Assembly (NCBI GenBank): GCA_039105265.1
Contig: JAPFFF010000517.1
Span: 1 to 20,885 of the forward strand
Length of the DNA stretch: 20,885 nt
Source: Tritrichomonas musculus
Taxonomy: Eukaryota; Parabasalia; Tritrichomonadida; Tritrichomonadidae
Reading direction: 5' to 3'
Every line of letters starts with the position of its first letter. Within the stretch, counting starts at the first letter, position 1. The notes beneath the pieces are model-generated. The model did no database searches and was not told the DNA's origin. It saw only the letters and a program-made list of their open reading frames with translations. Both the position numbers and the translations under genes were made by a program. This document shows positions 8,996 to 17,182 of the stretch, piece by piece.

Positions 8996-9956
8996 AGAAC
9001 ATAGGAAACTCTCATAATCTTTTGAAATTAATATATAATAAAGTATATCATATTATAAGAATATTTTAATAGAAAACATTTTCCTAATTTTGCGTATATA
9101 CTGAGATATGATCAAAGAAAGTTGCCAAAATTGAGAGGAATTTCTATTCAAATGTAGTATAATTTTGTAATTGATTTTTCTCGAAAATTTGGCGGACGAT
9201 TTTTCTAAAAATTTAATATAATATATAATGCAATGTATACTACTATTTAAGATAAATGTAATATACCGGTCATTCGTTGGCTCTGTCCTGGAATCGTTTT
9301 TTCCAAAAAAAATCGTAAAATCGGCTAAAAATAGTGTAAATCGCTTTATCTCGGGATATATACTTATAATGCGCAATTTTTTTGCTTAATCGTGTTTTTA
9401 ACATCATAATAAGACAAATAACCAATTTTTGGGTAAAAATATTGAATTTTGGCCGATATTGTTAGTAACGAGTTTTTTTGTATTTTTATCTTAATATAAA
9501 AAATCTCATTCTTCACGGATAGGACTTTTTGGTTATTACTCTATATACAATAAACATACAATCCTATAATTTTATAATCATATACAATACAGTAATGCAA
9601 TTATTGTTATACTGATTATGTAGGTACAACTATTTTTTTTTCTGACATTTAATGCAAAAATACAGAAATCAAATTTTTGAAATATATTTTATTAATAACT
9701 CGATGCAAAGCGAAGCTAATAAAAATATAACAATTGATATATATTAAGATGCTTGCAATATATATTCTTATAATACCATAAATTTTGAAACATTTTTACA
9801 TTTACGTCTGGAGACTCGTTATGAAAATCACAACTTTTTGAAAGACTTTCCGCCGCGATTTCGCTTAAAATCTGAAATCATCAATAACTATCTATGGTGA
9901 GTATATATTATTAATTTCGAAGCATATCGACATATCTCGAGAGTTTCCTATGTTCT
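8996..9956. repeat. Right 961-bp direct repeat of the transposon
   Basis: Same orientation and length as 5897-6857, with the same 18-bp inverted ends. It lies just upstream of the transposase start, so it or the 80 bp between may hold the transposase promoter. Confidence 0.95.
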
Positions 9957-9963
9957 TACATTT
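9957..9963. repeat. Right target-site duplication (TACATTT)
   Basis: Directly follows the last base of the element and matches 5890-5896. Confidence 0.9.
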
Positions 9964-10110
9964 CAACAAATATTTTTTAGAATTTCAACAAATATTTTAT
10001 GGAATTTCAACAAATATTTTATGCAATTTCAACAAATATTTTATCTAATTTCAACAAATATTTTATGCAATTTCAACAAATATTTTATCTAATTTCAACA
10101 AATATTTTAT
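9957..10110. repeat. 22-bp minisatellite array continued, about 7 copies
   Basis: Continuation of the array at 5605-5896 after the transposon. It ends where AAAGTTTCATACAATG begins, as in copies B and C. Confidence 0.93.
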
Positions 10111-10330
10111 AAAGTTTCATACAATGTTTTATCTAGTTCCATTCAAATTGCTTAACATCGTTCAAACAAGAATTTGATGACATTTAAGAGAATATTTTAA
10201 TAAAATTTTGAGAAATATTTCATGACATTTCAACCAAAATTCATGGCATATCAAAATTATTTTTATGAAATATCATTTTATATTTTATCCAGTTCCATCA
10301 ACCATCTCACCAAATTCCATCTTTTTTTTT
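10111..10330. repeat. Middle segment of composite repeat, copy A
   Basis: Non-satellite segment with AAAGTTTCATACAATG, CTTAACATCGTTCAAAC and TTTATCCAGTTCCATCAA. It recurs at about 19383-19610 and 20347-20570, so head, array, middle and second array form one repeated unit. Confidence 0.85.
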
Positions 10331-10644
10331 TATCTGATTTCAACAAATATTTTATATAATTTCAACAAATATTTTATAGAATTTCAACAAATATTTTATG
10401 AAATTTCAACAAATATTTTATGACATTTCAACAAATTTTTTATTACATTTCAACAAATATTTTATGACATTTCAACAAATTTTTTATATAATTTCAACAA
10501 ATATTTTATGCAATTTCAACAAATATTTTATGGAATTTCAACAAATATTTTATGCAATTTCAACAAATATTTTATATAATTTCAACAAATATTTTATATA
10601 ATTTCAACAAATATTTTATAGAATTTCAACAAATATTTTATATA
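10331..10644. repeat. Second 22-bp minisatellite array, about 14 copies
   Basis: Same 19-bp core and variable trinucleotide as the first array. A few units have AAATTTTTTAT in place of AAATATTTTAT. Confidence 0.94.
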
Positions 10645-11161
10645 ATTTTGATTGATTTTTATGGAATTTTGACATTTTCTTTAAATAAAATTTCAAAGAA
10701 TATCTTATGACATTTTTAATGCTTATTTATTACATTCTGACGACAATTTAATAAAATTACTAAATGCTTTTTATTATGTCTCATTCATTGCTTTATAAAA
10801 TTTCAACCAAATCTAATGGAATTCATTTGAATGTTTACAAAATTTCTGCTTTTTTTTCATACCATTTCATCAAACATTTCATTACATTCGAAATAAATTT
10901 TTATCGAATTTCATCATTTTTTTTTTTTATTTAATTTCAACAATTAGTTTATGCGATTTCTTCTATTTTTTTTATGAAATTTTTTATAAGTATTTTTATG
11001 AAATTTCGACAAACTTCTTTTGGCATTTCAAAAACATTTTCATGATGTTTTTATAATTTTTTAAATACCATTTGAATTGATGCTTATTTAATTTCAAACA
11101 AATTTTTATGTAATTTCAACAAATTTTTCAATTTAGTTTGATTTAATATTTTTATAAAATT
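10645..11161. other. Tail of composite repeat, A+T-rich, no gene
   Basis: Begins with TATGGAATTTTGACATTTTC, which recurs at the right edge of the window (about 20848-20870). The rest is degenerate ATTTCAAC-like sequence with T runs. It runs directly into the coding coiled coil at about 11162 with no recognisable promoter or start codon between. Confidence 0.75.
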
Positions 11162-11374
11162 CAAAACAACAGTTCATCATCAACACCACCAGTTAAGAAT
11201 GAATCATCGAAAACCATTGAAGAACTTCAAGAAGAAATTTCAAAACAAAGGAAAGAATTTGAATCGCAGCTTGCAAACAAATCCAAAGAATTCGAGACAC
11301 AGAAAAAAGAACTTGAGTCACAACTTGAAATCAAATCTAAAGAATTAGATGAAGAAAGAAGAAAACTTGAAGAA
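11162..11374 (+). pseudogene. Upstream coding remnant of the kinase gene (coiled coil without start codon)
   Basis: In frame with the kinase gene and open from the TAA at 11144-11146. It first encodes a Ser/Thr/Pro/Asn-rich stretch (NNSSSSTPP) and then a charged heptad-like coiled coil rich in E, K and Q. Base use switches sharply at about 11162 from repeat-like to gene-like. There is no ATG in this frame before 11375, so the true 5' end has been lost or moved by the adjoining repeat. Confidence 0.7.
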
Positions 11375-12352
11375 ATGCAGACTCAGATTGAAAGAATGAA
11401 GGAAGCTCACACAGAAGAACTACGAAAACAGAAAGAAGAAAACAAAACGACTCCATCGAATTCATCGACTCCAGTGAACAAAGGACTTGACATTCTCGAC
11501 TCATCAAGTATCGACGATCTTGAAAAGATTGAAAAGATTGGTCGTGGAAGCAGTGGTGAAATATACAAAGTTTTCAAGAAAGAAATCTATGCGTTGAAGA
11601 TCATGGAAATTGAAGGGAAAAGTTATGACGAATTTCGACAGTTCATCAACGAATATGGCATCATGAACATTCTTGATCATCCGAACATTCTGAAGACACA
11701 TGGAATCTTTCTGAGCAACGAATCGACGCCTCCATCATTTCTCCTTGAATTCTGTCCAACGAATCTTGATAAAGCGATCAAAAACAAACGAATGAAGAAA
11801 GAAGAAATTGTTTTCACGATCTACCAAATTGTTGAAGGGATGAAATACATTCATTATCAAAAAGTTATTCATCGTGATTTAAAACCAACGAACATCTTAG
11901 TTGCATCCGATGGAACGATCAAAATCAGTGATTTTGGCATCTCGAAGTTGATGACCGCCGAAGAACAATCGATGACGAAAGGTCTTGGCACACAAAAATT
12001 CATGGCCCCAGAAATCATCAATGAAGAAGATTATGATTCAAAAGTTGATGTTTACTCATTTGGCGTTATCGTCTTCTTCATTCTTAGTGGTGGAGAAATG
12101 CCAACCATCAAAATTCGTGACATTTGCTTAGGAAAGAAAGCAGACATTCCATCTTCATTCACACGATTCGCTAAAGACTTAATCAACGCATGCTGGGAAT
12201 TCGATCCAAAAGAACGACCAAGTTTCAGCAAGATTTGTGAAGACATTGAACGAAACGAATTCAAACTTCTTGACTTAAACGACACCGAAATGAAAGAAGT
12301 TCAATTGATGGTTAAGAAACTGAAAGAAAAAATTCCACCATATTCATCTTAA
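11375..12352 (+). CDS. TKL-type protein kinase with N-terminal coiled coil, 5' truncated
   Basis: Numbered from the ATG at 11375 (325 aa), residues about 48-292 are a whole kinase domain: glycine loop GRGSSG (56-61), ATP-binding Lys in YALK (K75), HRDLKPTN (166-173, catalytic D168), DFG (186-188), GTQKFMAPE (APE 211-213) and the late Arg in DPKERPS. All catalytic residues are present, so it should be an active Ser/Thr kinase, unlike the two pseudokinase heads upstream. It is probably cytosolic, as no signal peptide or membrane segment is seen. The coiled coil continues upstream of this ATG, so the first Met lies inside the original protein. It may be expressed from this ATG, or be a dying gene with a catalytic domain still open. 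Confidence 0.88.
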   Translation: MQTQIERMKEAHTEELRKQKEENKTTPSNSSTPVNKGLDILDSSSIDDLEKIEKIGRGSSGEIYKVFKKEIYALKIMEIEGKSYDEFRQFINEYGIMNILDHPNILKTHGIFLSNESTPPSFLLEFCPTNLDKAIKNKRMKKEEIVFTIYQIVEGMKYIHYQKVIHRDLKPTNILVASDGTIKISDFGISKLMTAEEQSMTKGLGTQKFMAPEIINEEDYDSKVDVYSFGVIVFFILSGGEMPTIKIRDICLGKKADIPSSFTRFAKDLINACWEFDPKERPSFSKICEDIERNEFKLLDLNDTEMKEVQLMVKKLKEKIPPYSS

Positions 12353-12477
12353 CTTTACTAAACTAACAACAACTTAAATTATTTTTATTTATTTATTTAT
12401 TTTTGTTTTAAATATAAAGTAAAAAATTTGAATCATAACAAATATTTCAATTTCTTTTTTGAATAATCAATGACGTA
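12353..12477. other. 3' flank of the kinase gene, no gene
   Basis: Short A+T-rich stretch with ATTT repeats. It ends abruptly at the first base of a Sel1 gene fragment. Confidence 0.6.
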
Positions 12478-12852
12478 CCAGAGAACAAAGCAGCAGCGGC
12501 AGAATACTACAAGAAGGCCGCAGACAAAGGACGAGTTGAAGCGATGTTCAACTACGGCTGGATTCTTTCTCGAGGCGATGGAATTGGAGTGAACAGGCGA
12601 GAATCCGCGAAGTACTTCAAGAAGGCTGCAGACGAGGGCCTTGTTGAGGCGATGACGCAGTATGGAATCCTTCTGTCTACCGGAGAAGGAATCAGCATGA
12701 ACAAGAAGGAGTCAGCGAAGTACTTCGAAATGGCAGCCGAGAAAGGTGACCCAGAAGGAATGACTTATTATGGCAGCGTCCTGTCACGCGGAGACGGAAT
12801 TGCGACAGACAAGAGGGAGGCAGCAAGATACTTCGATCACAATTTCAATTAA
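12478..12852 (+). pseudogene. Sel1-repeat gene fragment 1
   Basis: Bases 12478-12834 match 4409-4765 of the full Sel1 gene with no length change and few substitutions, beginning in the middle of one repeat and ending in the middle of another. The frame is kept: in-frame ATG at 12544, 102 aa, stop at 12850-12852 in unrelated DNA. It has about three repeats, no kinase-like head and no obvious promoter. It carries GWILS for GWMLS and RRESAK for RREAAK. The second change is shared with the fragment at 14221, so those two descend from one copy. Confidence 0.85.
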
Positions 12853-13602
12853 TATCAATCGTAATACTTCATATTTTGAAGCTATATTTTAAAGATACTT
12901 ATCAGAGTTTTTTAATTGTTTAAAAGAAAAACGAACATTTTTTCTTTTAAACGATCATTTTGACCTAAATAATATATATATATTTATCTGACATTATTTT
13001 CCTTAATGGAGAGTTACTGAAACAAATTTTTTTTGTGCCCTTCTGAAAAAGTGAAAGTTAAAATGCAGTCTTTGCATAAAATATTGTGATTTTTTTTGAT
13101 TTTATTAATAATAATAAATAATAAATTCGTTATAGAAATTAATATAATAGTATTTAGTAATCTTGATGGAAAAAGTATTGACAATGACGGGTAATGTAAA
13201 AAGCTTTTCCCTATTTTTTTTTTTTTTTTTTTTTTTTGGATGGTTGAACCATTGATAATGATTTTAAACTATCTATTACAATATAAATAAAAACTATTTT
13301 TTTTTCGGATTTTCCAAAATATTATTTTTTTACTTAAAAAAAACACTGATCAAGCAGGGTTGGCCAAAGTTGACGTTAAAATCGTTGAACAAAATGTTAT
13401 ATCATTGAATTGAATGTCAACGTCAACGACATTAAGGCCATTGATTATAACCGTTTCAATTTGGTCATAACGACATGTTAACGTTGAAATGATGTTGAAT
13501 CAATGAATTAAGTTAACGTTATGCTTGTTGAAAAGTTGGATTTTTTTGAGAGACAACTTTTTCTGAAAAAAACTTTATCAATTCAATTAATATTTGGTAT
13601 GA
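12853..13602. other. A+T-rich spacer, no gene
   Basis: Long T and A runs (for example about 13217-13237) and simple AT repeats, plus the fold-back region listed separately. No coding signal seen. Confidence 0.6.
13369..13535. repeat. Imperfect inverted-repeat region rich in AACGTT/TGACGT
   Basis: A patch rich in CpG against its surroundings, with TTGACGTTAA, TCAACGTCAACGAC, GTTAACGTTGA and GTTAACGTTAT. Bases about 13417-13440 pair imperfectly with about 13463-13486, and similar motifs lie outside these arms. It may be a small fold-back element or a cluster of binding sites; TAACGA at 13468-13473 matches the core of known Trichomonas Myb recognition elements. Confidence 0.35.
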
Positions 13603-13608
13603 TTTAAT

Positions 13609-13758
13609 AAAGGTTCTCCTGAGGCAATGCATGATCATGCAAATATGCTAAATAATAATGATGATATAGAAAATAATAAAGAAGAAGCACTTAAATATTA
13701 TAAAATGTCAGCTGATATAAGTGAGCAGTTCAGGGCTTGGCGACCAAAGAGCCATTAA
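13609..13758 (+). pseudogene. Relic of one diverged Sel1 repeat
   Basis: Translates as KGSPEAMHDHANML followed by NKEEALKYYKMSADIS, a clear single Sel1 repeat, then an unrelated tail to a TAA at 13756-13758. It is much more A+T-rich than the nearby Sel1 pieces and uses N where they use G/D, so it comes from a different, older Sel1 gene. No start codon or neighbouring repeats remain. Confidence 0.6.
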
Positions 13759-14220
13759 AGAGCTCAATTGCTCAGATCAAAAAGAAGATTAATTTTTAAA
13801 TTAATTGACACACAAGGAAAATGAGAAAATGCGAAGCTCTTCGACCATAACAATTAATTTAGATATAGCCTTTTTAAATATTTATTCATAACATATTCAA
13901 TTTAAAAAATAATTTTTGAACAAATGATAAAAGCATTAATGAGTTGAAAACAAAGATAATTTTAATTCAAAAAAAAAAAAGGGAGATATTTTTTGACCCC
14001 AACGGTTAAGGTCAATATTAACCCTGTATCGTACTTCAGAAAAAATCGGCGAGAACTTTTTTGCACTTTTGTGAAAAATGCCATGAGTAGCTACTTTATG
14101 AACAAAACTTTTTGGCATAAAGTAGATGTTGAGATATTGAAAAATAAACTGCTCCCTTAAAGAAAAAGCTGAGTTCTTATCACCTTTGTTAGTTCTCAGT
14201 GATAATTTGTTGTGAAAATA
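13759..14220. other. Spacer with small hairpin, no gene
   Basis: No coding signal. A perfect 10-bp inverted repeat, CTACTTTATG (14091-14100) and CATAAAGTAG (14116-14125), encloses 15 bases. The boundary with the next Sel1 fragment at 14221 is abrupt. Confidence 0.5.
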
Positions 14221-14393
14221 CTGGATGCTTTCTCGAGGCGATGGAATTGGAGTGAACAGGCGAGAATCCGCGAAGTACTTCAAGAAGGCTGCAGACGAGG
14301 GCCTTGTTGAGGCGATGACGCAGTATGGAATCCTTCTGTCTACCGGAGAAGGAATCAGCATGAACAAGAAGGAGTCAGCGAAGTACTTCGAAA
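14221..14393 (+). pseudogene. Sel1-repeat gene fragment 2
   Basis: Matches 4489-4661 of the full Sel1 gene and carries the same RRESAK variant as the fragment at 12478. It is joined at a shared AAT to a second Sel1 block in another reading frame, so it cannot be read through into it as protein. About one and a half repeats are left. Confidence 0.85.
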
Positions 14394-14451
14394 TCATGAA
14401 GAAGCCGCAGAATACTTCAAAGAAGCAGCGGAGGCAGGTGACAGTGGTGCG

Positions 14452-15540
14452 ATGTACAATTACGGTTACATGCTTTACAAAGGACGCGGTGTTGAAGAAG
14501 ATAAAGAAAAGTCAGCGGAATACTTCAAGATGGCAGCTGACCGAGGCGTCATTGAAGCCATCAAACATTATGCACTTGTACTTTCAGAAGGTGATGGCAT
14601 TGAACCAAACAAGAAAGAAGCAGCGAAGTACTTCAAGATGGCAGCAGATAGAGGCGACAAGGATGCGATGATTCATCTTCTTTCAATCTTAGGTGATGAC
14701 TCGTCATGTGACCAAATAAGCCCAGAAGAAAAGAAGCGACTTTACAAGCAAGCAGCAGAAGAAGGAGATTCAAGATTCTTCATGAAATATGCTTTACTTG
14801 TCATTGACGAAGATCCGAAAGAAGCAGCGATTTATATCAAAAAGGCTGCTGATTCAGGTGACGTTGATGCGATGGTTTATTATGCCGAAATGCTTGAAGA
14901 TAAAGAAGCGGCGTCCGAGTATTACATGAAGGCAGCGGATGGAGGAGACGTTTATTGCATGTTCAAGTATGGCCTGATGCTTTATGAAGGCGATGGAATT
15001 GAAGAAGACAAAGCGAAATCAGCAGAATACTTCAAGAAGGCAGCCGATGCAGGAGACAGTGGAGCGATGTTCAATTACGGTCTGATGCTTTCACTTGGTG
15101 ATGGAGTTCCAGAGAACAAAGCAGCAGCAGCAGCAGAATACTACAAGAAAGCAGCAGACAAAGGACGAGTTGAAGCGATGTTCAACTACGGCTGGATGCT
15201 TTCTCGAGGTGATGGAATTGGAGTGAACAGGCGAAAAGCAGCGAAATACTTCAAGAAGGCGGCAGACGAGGGCCTTGTTGAGGCGATGACGCAGTATGGA
15301 ATCCTTCTGTCTACCGGAGAAGGAATCAGCATGAACAAGAAGGAGTCAGCGAAGTACTTCGAAATGGCAGCCGAGAAAGGTGACCCAGAAGGAATGACTT
15401 ATTATGGCAGCGTCCTGTCACGAGGAGACGGAATTGCGACAGACAAGAGGGAGGCAGCAAGATACTTCAAAACTGCTGCAGACAAAGGACGCGATGAAGC
15501 AAATGACTACTACGAACTCGTTACAAAAGAGATAACTTGA
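14452..15540 (+). CDS. 5'-truncated Sel1-repeat gene copy (362 aa)
   Basis: The homologous block starts at 14394 (matching 3586 of the full gene). The first in-frame ATG is at 14452, and the stop matches that of the full gene. It lacks the kinase-like head and the first repeats, and one 36-residue unit is missing at the start through fusion of repeats 7 and 8. About ten repeats remain, plus one extra Ala codon at 15121-15135. Against the full gene I count about 15 silent changes and three amino-acid changes (V to I, E to K, M to T), so most divergence arose under protein-level constraint. The first ~570 bases are almost identical and the next ~430 hold most changes, which suggests gene conversion. 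It may be a short expressed Sel1 protein or a recent pseudogene; no promoter is visible. Confidence 0.65.
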   Translation: MYNYGYMLYKGRGVEEDKEKSAEYFKMAADRGVIEAIKHYALVLSEGDGIEPNKKEAAKYFKMAADRGDKDAMIHLLSILGDDSSCDQISPEEKKRLYKQAAEEGDSRFFMKYALLVIDEDPKEAAIYIKKAADSGDVDAMVYYAEMLEDKEAASEYYMKAADGGDVYCMFKYGLMLYEGDGIEEDKAKSAEYFKKAADAGDSGAMFNYGLMLSLGDGVPENKAAAAAEYYKKAADKGRVEAMFNYGWMLSRGDGIGVNRRKAAKYFKKAADEGLVEAMTQYGILLSTGEGISMNKKESAKYFEMAAEKGDPEGMTYYGSVLSRGDGIATDKREAARYFKTAADKGRDEANDYYELVTKEIT

Positions 15541-15928
15541 TCACTTAATATTCTTCTTATTATTCCTTTTTCTTTTTACTTTCTCATGTTTTGACCAAAA
15601 TTTACTAAATTTTTTTTTTTTTACTTATTTGTTTTATTTTTCTTTTAGATCAGAGTTTTTATATTTTATTATTATTATTTAAAGTAATGACATCTCAACA
15701 TGTGATCTAAGCTTGATCAAAGTAGAGATGAACAGTAGCTTGATGTTCTCAAATTTCAGAATGTTTAAATTCATTGAAGATCCTCATGGAATTGCTAAAA
15801 ATCATCTGCATAATTTCATGATTGATGACATTCAAATGGAAAGACTCCATGCTTTCTAATAGACAATTTTTATTTTTTTATTTCTTATTCAATTATTTTC
15901 TATTAATTATTTTGAAAGATTTTTAAGG
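15541..15928 (+). repeat. Duplicate of the Sel1 gene 3' flank
   Basis: Matches 4838-5236, including the small open frame (here 15728-15859). Similarity ends at GATTTTTAA, about 15928, the same point at which the composite repeat starts in the other copy. The shared breakpoint suggests that the composite repeat joined the first copy at this site. Confidence 0.82.
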
Positions 15929-16526
15929 TAGTATTAAACAAAATTAAATGACTTTTTTAGATATATGGTTAGTATTAATATATATATTATATATATTTTT
16001 ATATATAATGAAAAGTAAAATAATTGATAACAATCATTGAAAAGATTAAATTTTGGATAACAGAAAGATATTTATATTTTCTTTTTTGACCATATTTTTT
16101 CAAATATTTAACCACTCTTCTCACAATTGAGACTTTCGGTTCATTAAAATATATTTTTCCCCCATCTAACCTTAAAAAAAGTTCATTTCGGGGGCTTAAT
16201 AACTTCGCCTATAGGGGATCAACTGCTCAACCGTTGTCATAAAATTGAGAGAAATAAAAAATCAAAAGATCAATGCAAAATAAATTATATTAAAAAAATA
16301 TAGCAGTATTTATGAATAATAAAAAATTGCATTAAAAAAATTTCCTTTTTTTGCCATAAGTTAGAAGAGATCAAAGTTTTAATGATATGTGATCAAAATT
16401 CGTGACATTTGCTTAGTTATATGAAAAAGTGGAAACTTTCAATTTTTTTGACTGAATTTTTATTTCCTCTATAATTCCTTGCAAAATAAGCTAATTTTTT
16501 ATTTGAGCATAAAAATATATATTACT
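15929..16526. other. A+T-rich spacer, no gene
   Basis: TATATA runs near 15980-16012 and A/T homopolymers. A short G+C-richer stretch near 16188-16240 (GGGGGCTTAATAACTTCGCC) has no tRNA or coding pattern. Confidence 0.55.
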
Positions 16527-16630
16527 ATTATAGCATCTTGTTAAGTCCAAATGTCACTTTTTTTTGGTGAAAAATTTCTGTTAAAAGGCCAAGAAAAAAA
16601 TGGAATTTGGACTTAACAAGATGCTATAAT
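16527..16630. mobile_element. 104-bp MITE-like hairpin with 26-bp inverted ends
   Basis: Two perfect 26-bp inverted arms: 16527-16552 (starting ATTATAGCATCTTG) and 16605-16630 (ending CAAGATGCTATAAT). They enclose 52 bp with further weak complementarity. TACT lies directly on both sides (16523-16526 and 16631-16634) and could be a 4-bp target duplication; a TA duplication inside the arms is the alternative. There is no coding capacity. It could instead be a structured RNA hairpin. Confidence 0.6.
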
Positions 16631-17101
16631 TACTATGTATAAAGAATTAGAATAATTATTTTATTTAATCAAATTTTGATAAAAATACTTTTTTGACATT
16701 TTTTCTTGGCGGTTAACACCCCTATCTTCGCTTATATTTGTTATTCAAAAATTTCATTTTCGGAAACTCACTTTCATTTGTTTTAAATTCAATGTTACTA
16801 TCGCCAAATTAGATTTCTAAGAAGCAATTAAAAATTAAAATATTTTAAATTTTTCTTTAAGGCCTAAATTAAAAATTTAAGGGCGTACTTCCAATTCAAT
16901 GCTTAGAATTCAATGAGATTTCTCAAATATTTTTGATCTTTTTTGGAGTAAAAAAAGTCGAAAAATCAATTATATTTTTGAGGAAATAAAATGTTTATTA
17001 TTCATAGATTGATTATATATTAAAAAAAATATTTTAATGCATTTTTTTTCTTTTTTAATTCAAAATTATATTTTGTAAAATTCTATCGGTCAAAAAAAAA
17101 A

Positions 17102-17182
17102 AAAAAAAACATTGGCAAAACTTTTTCAGAGGTATCCTAAAATCGCCCCCCAAAAAAAACATTGGCAAAACTTTTTCAGAGG
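17102..17182. repeat. 31-bp direct repeat, 50-bp period
   Basis: ACATTGGCAAAACTTTTTCA with its A run and a following GAGG occurs at 17102-17132 and 17152-17182. The 19 bases between include a CCCCCC run. Confidence 0.85.

Larger units (their letters stand above)
5897..9956. mobile_element. 4,060-bp DNA transposon with P-element-like transposase and LTR-like direct repeats
   Basis: The element starts AGAACATAGGAAACTCTC and ends with the exact reverse complement (18 bp). It is flanked by a 7-bp duplication, TACATTT. It consists of a 961-bp repeat, a 2,138-bp core with one gene on the minus strand, and the same 961-bp repeat again in direct orientation. I found only one base difference between the two long repeats (CTC/CTT near 6748 and 9847). 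Each long repeat has the 18-bp inverted ends on both sides, but only the whole unit has a target duplication. No reverse transcriptase or integrase is present, so despite the LTR-like layout this is a cut-and-paste type element. The open transposase frame and near-identical repeats point to recent activity. Confidence 0.9.

Noticed and set aside
5897-9956. LTR retrotransposon, suggested by the long direct repeats
   Set aside because: No reverse transcriptase, RNase H, protease or capsid-like sequence; the ends are 18-bp inverted repeats and the only gene has DDE transposase motifs.
5605-10644. CRISPR-like array
   Set aside because: The unit is 22 bp with only three variable bases, so there are no spacers of usable length, no cas genes, and the host is a eukaryote.
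13936-14397. 153-codon minus-strand frame
   Set aside because: Half of it is the antisense of Sel1 repeats and the rest is spacer. No protein family was recognised.
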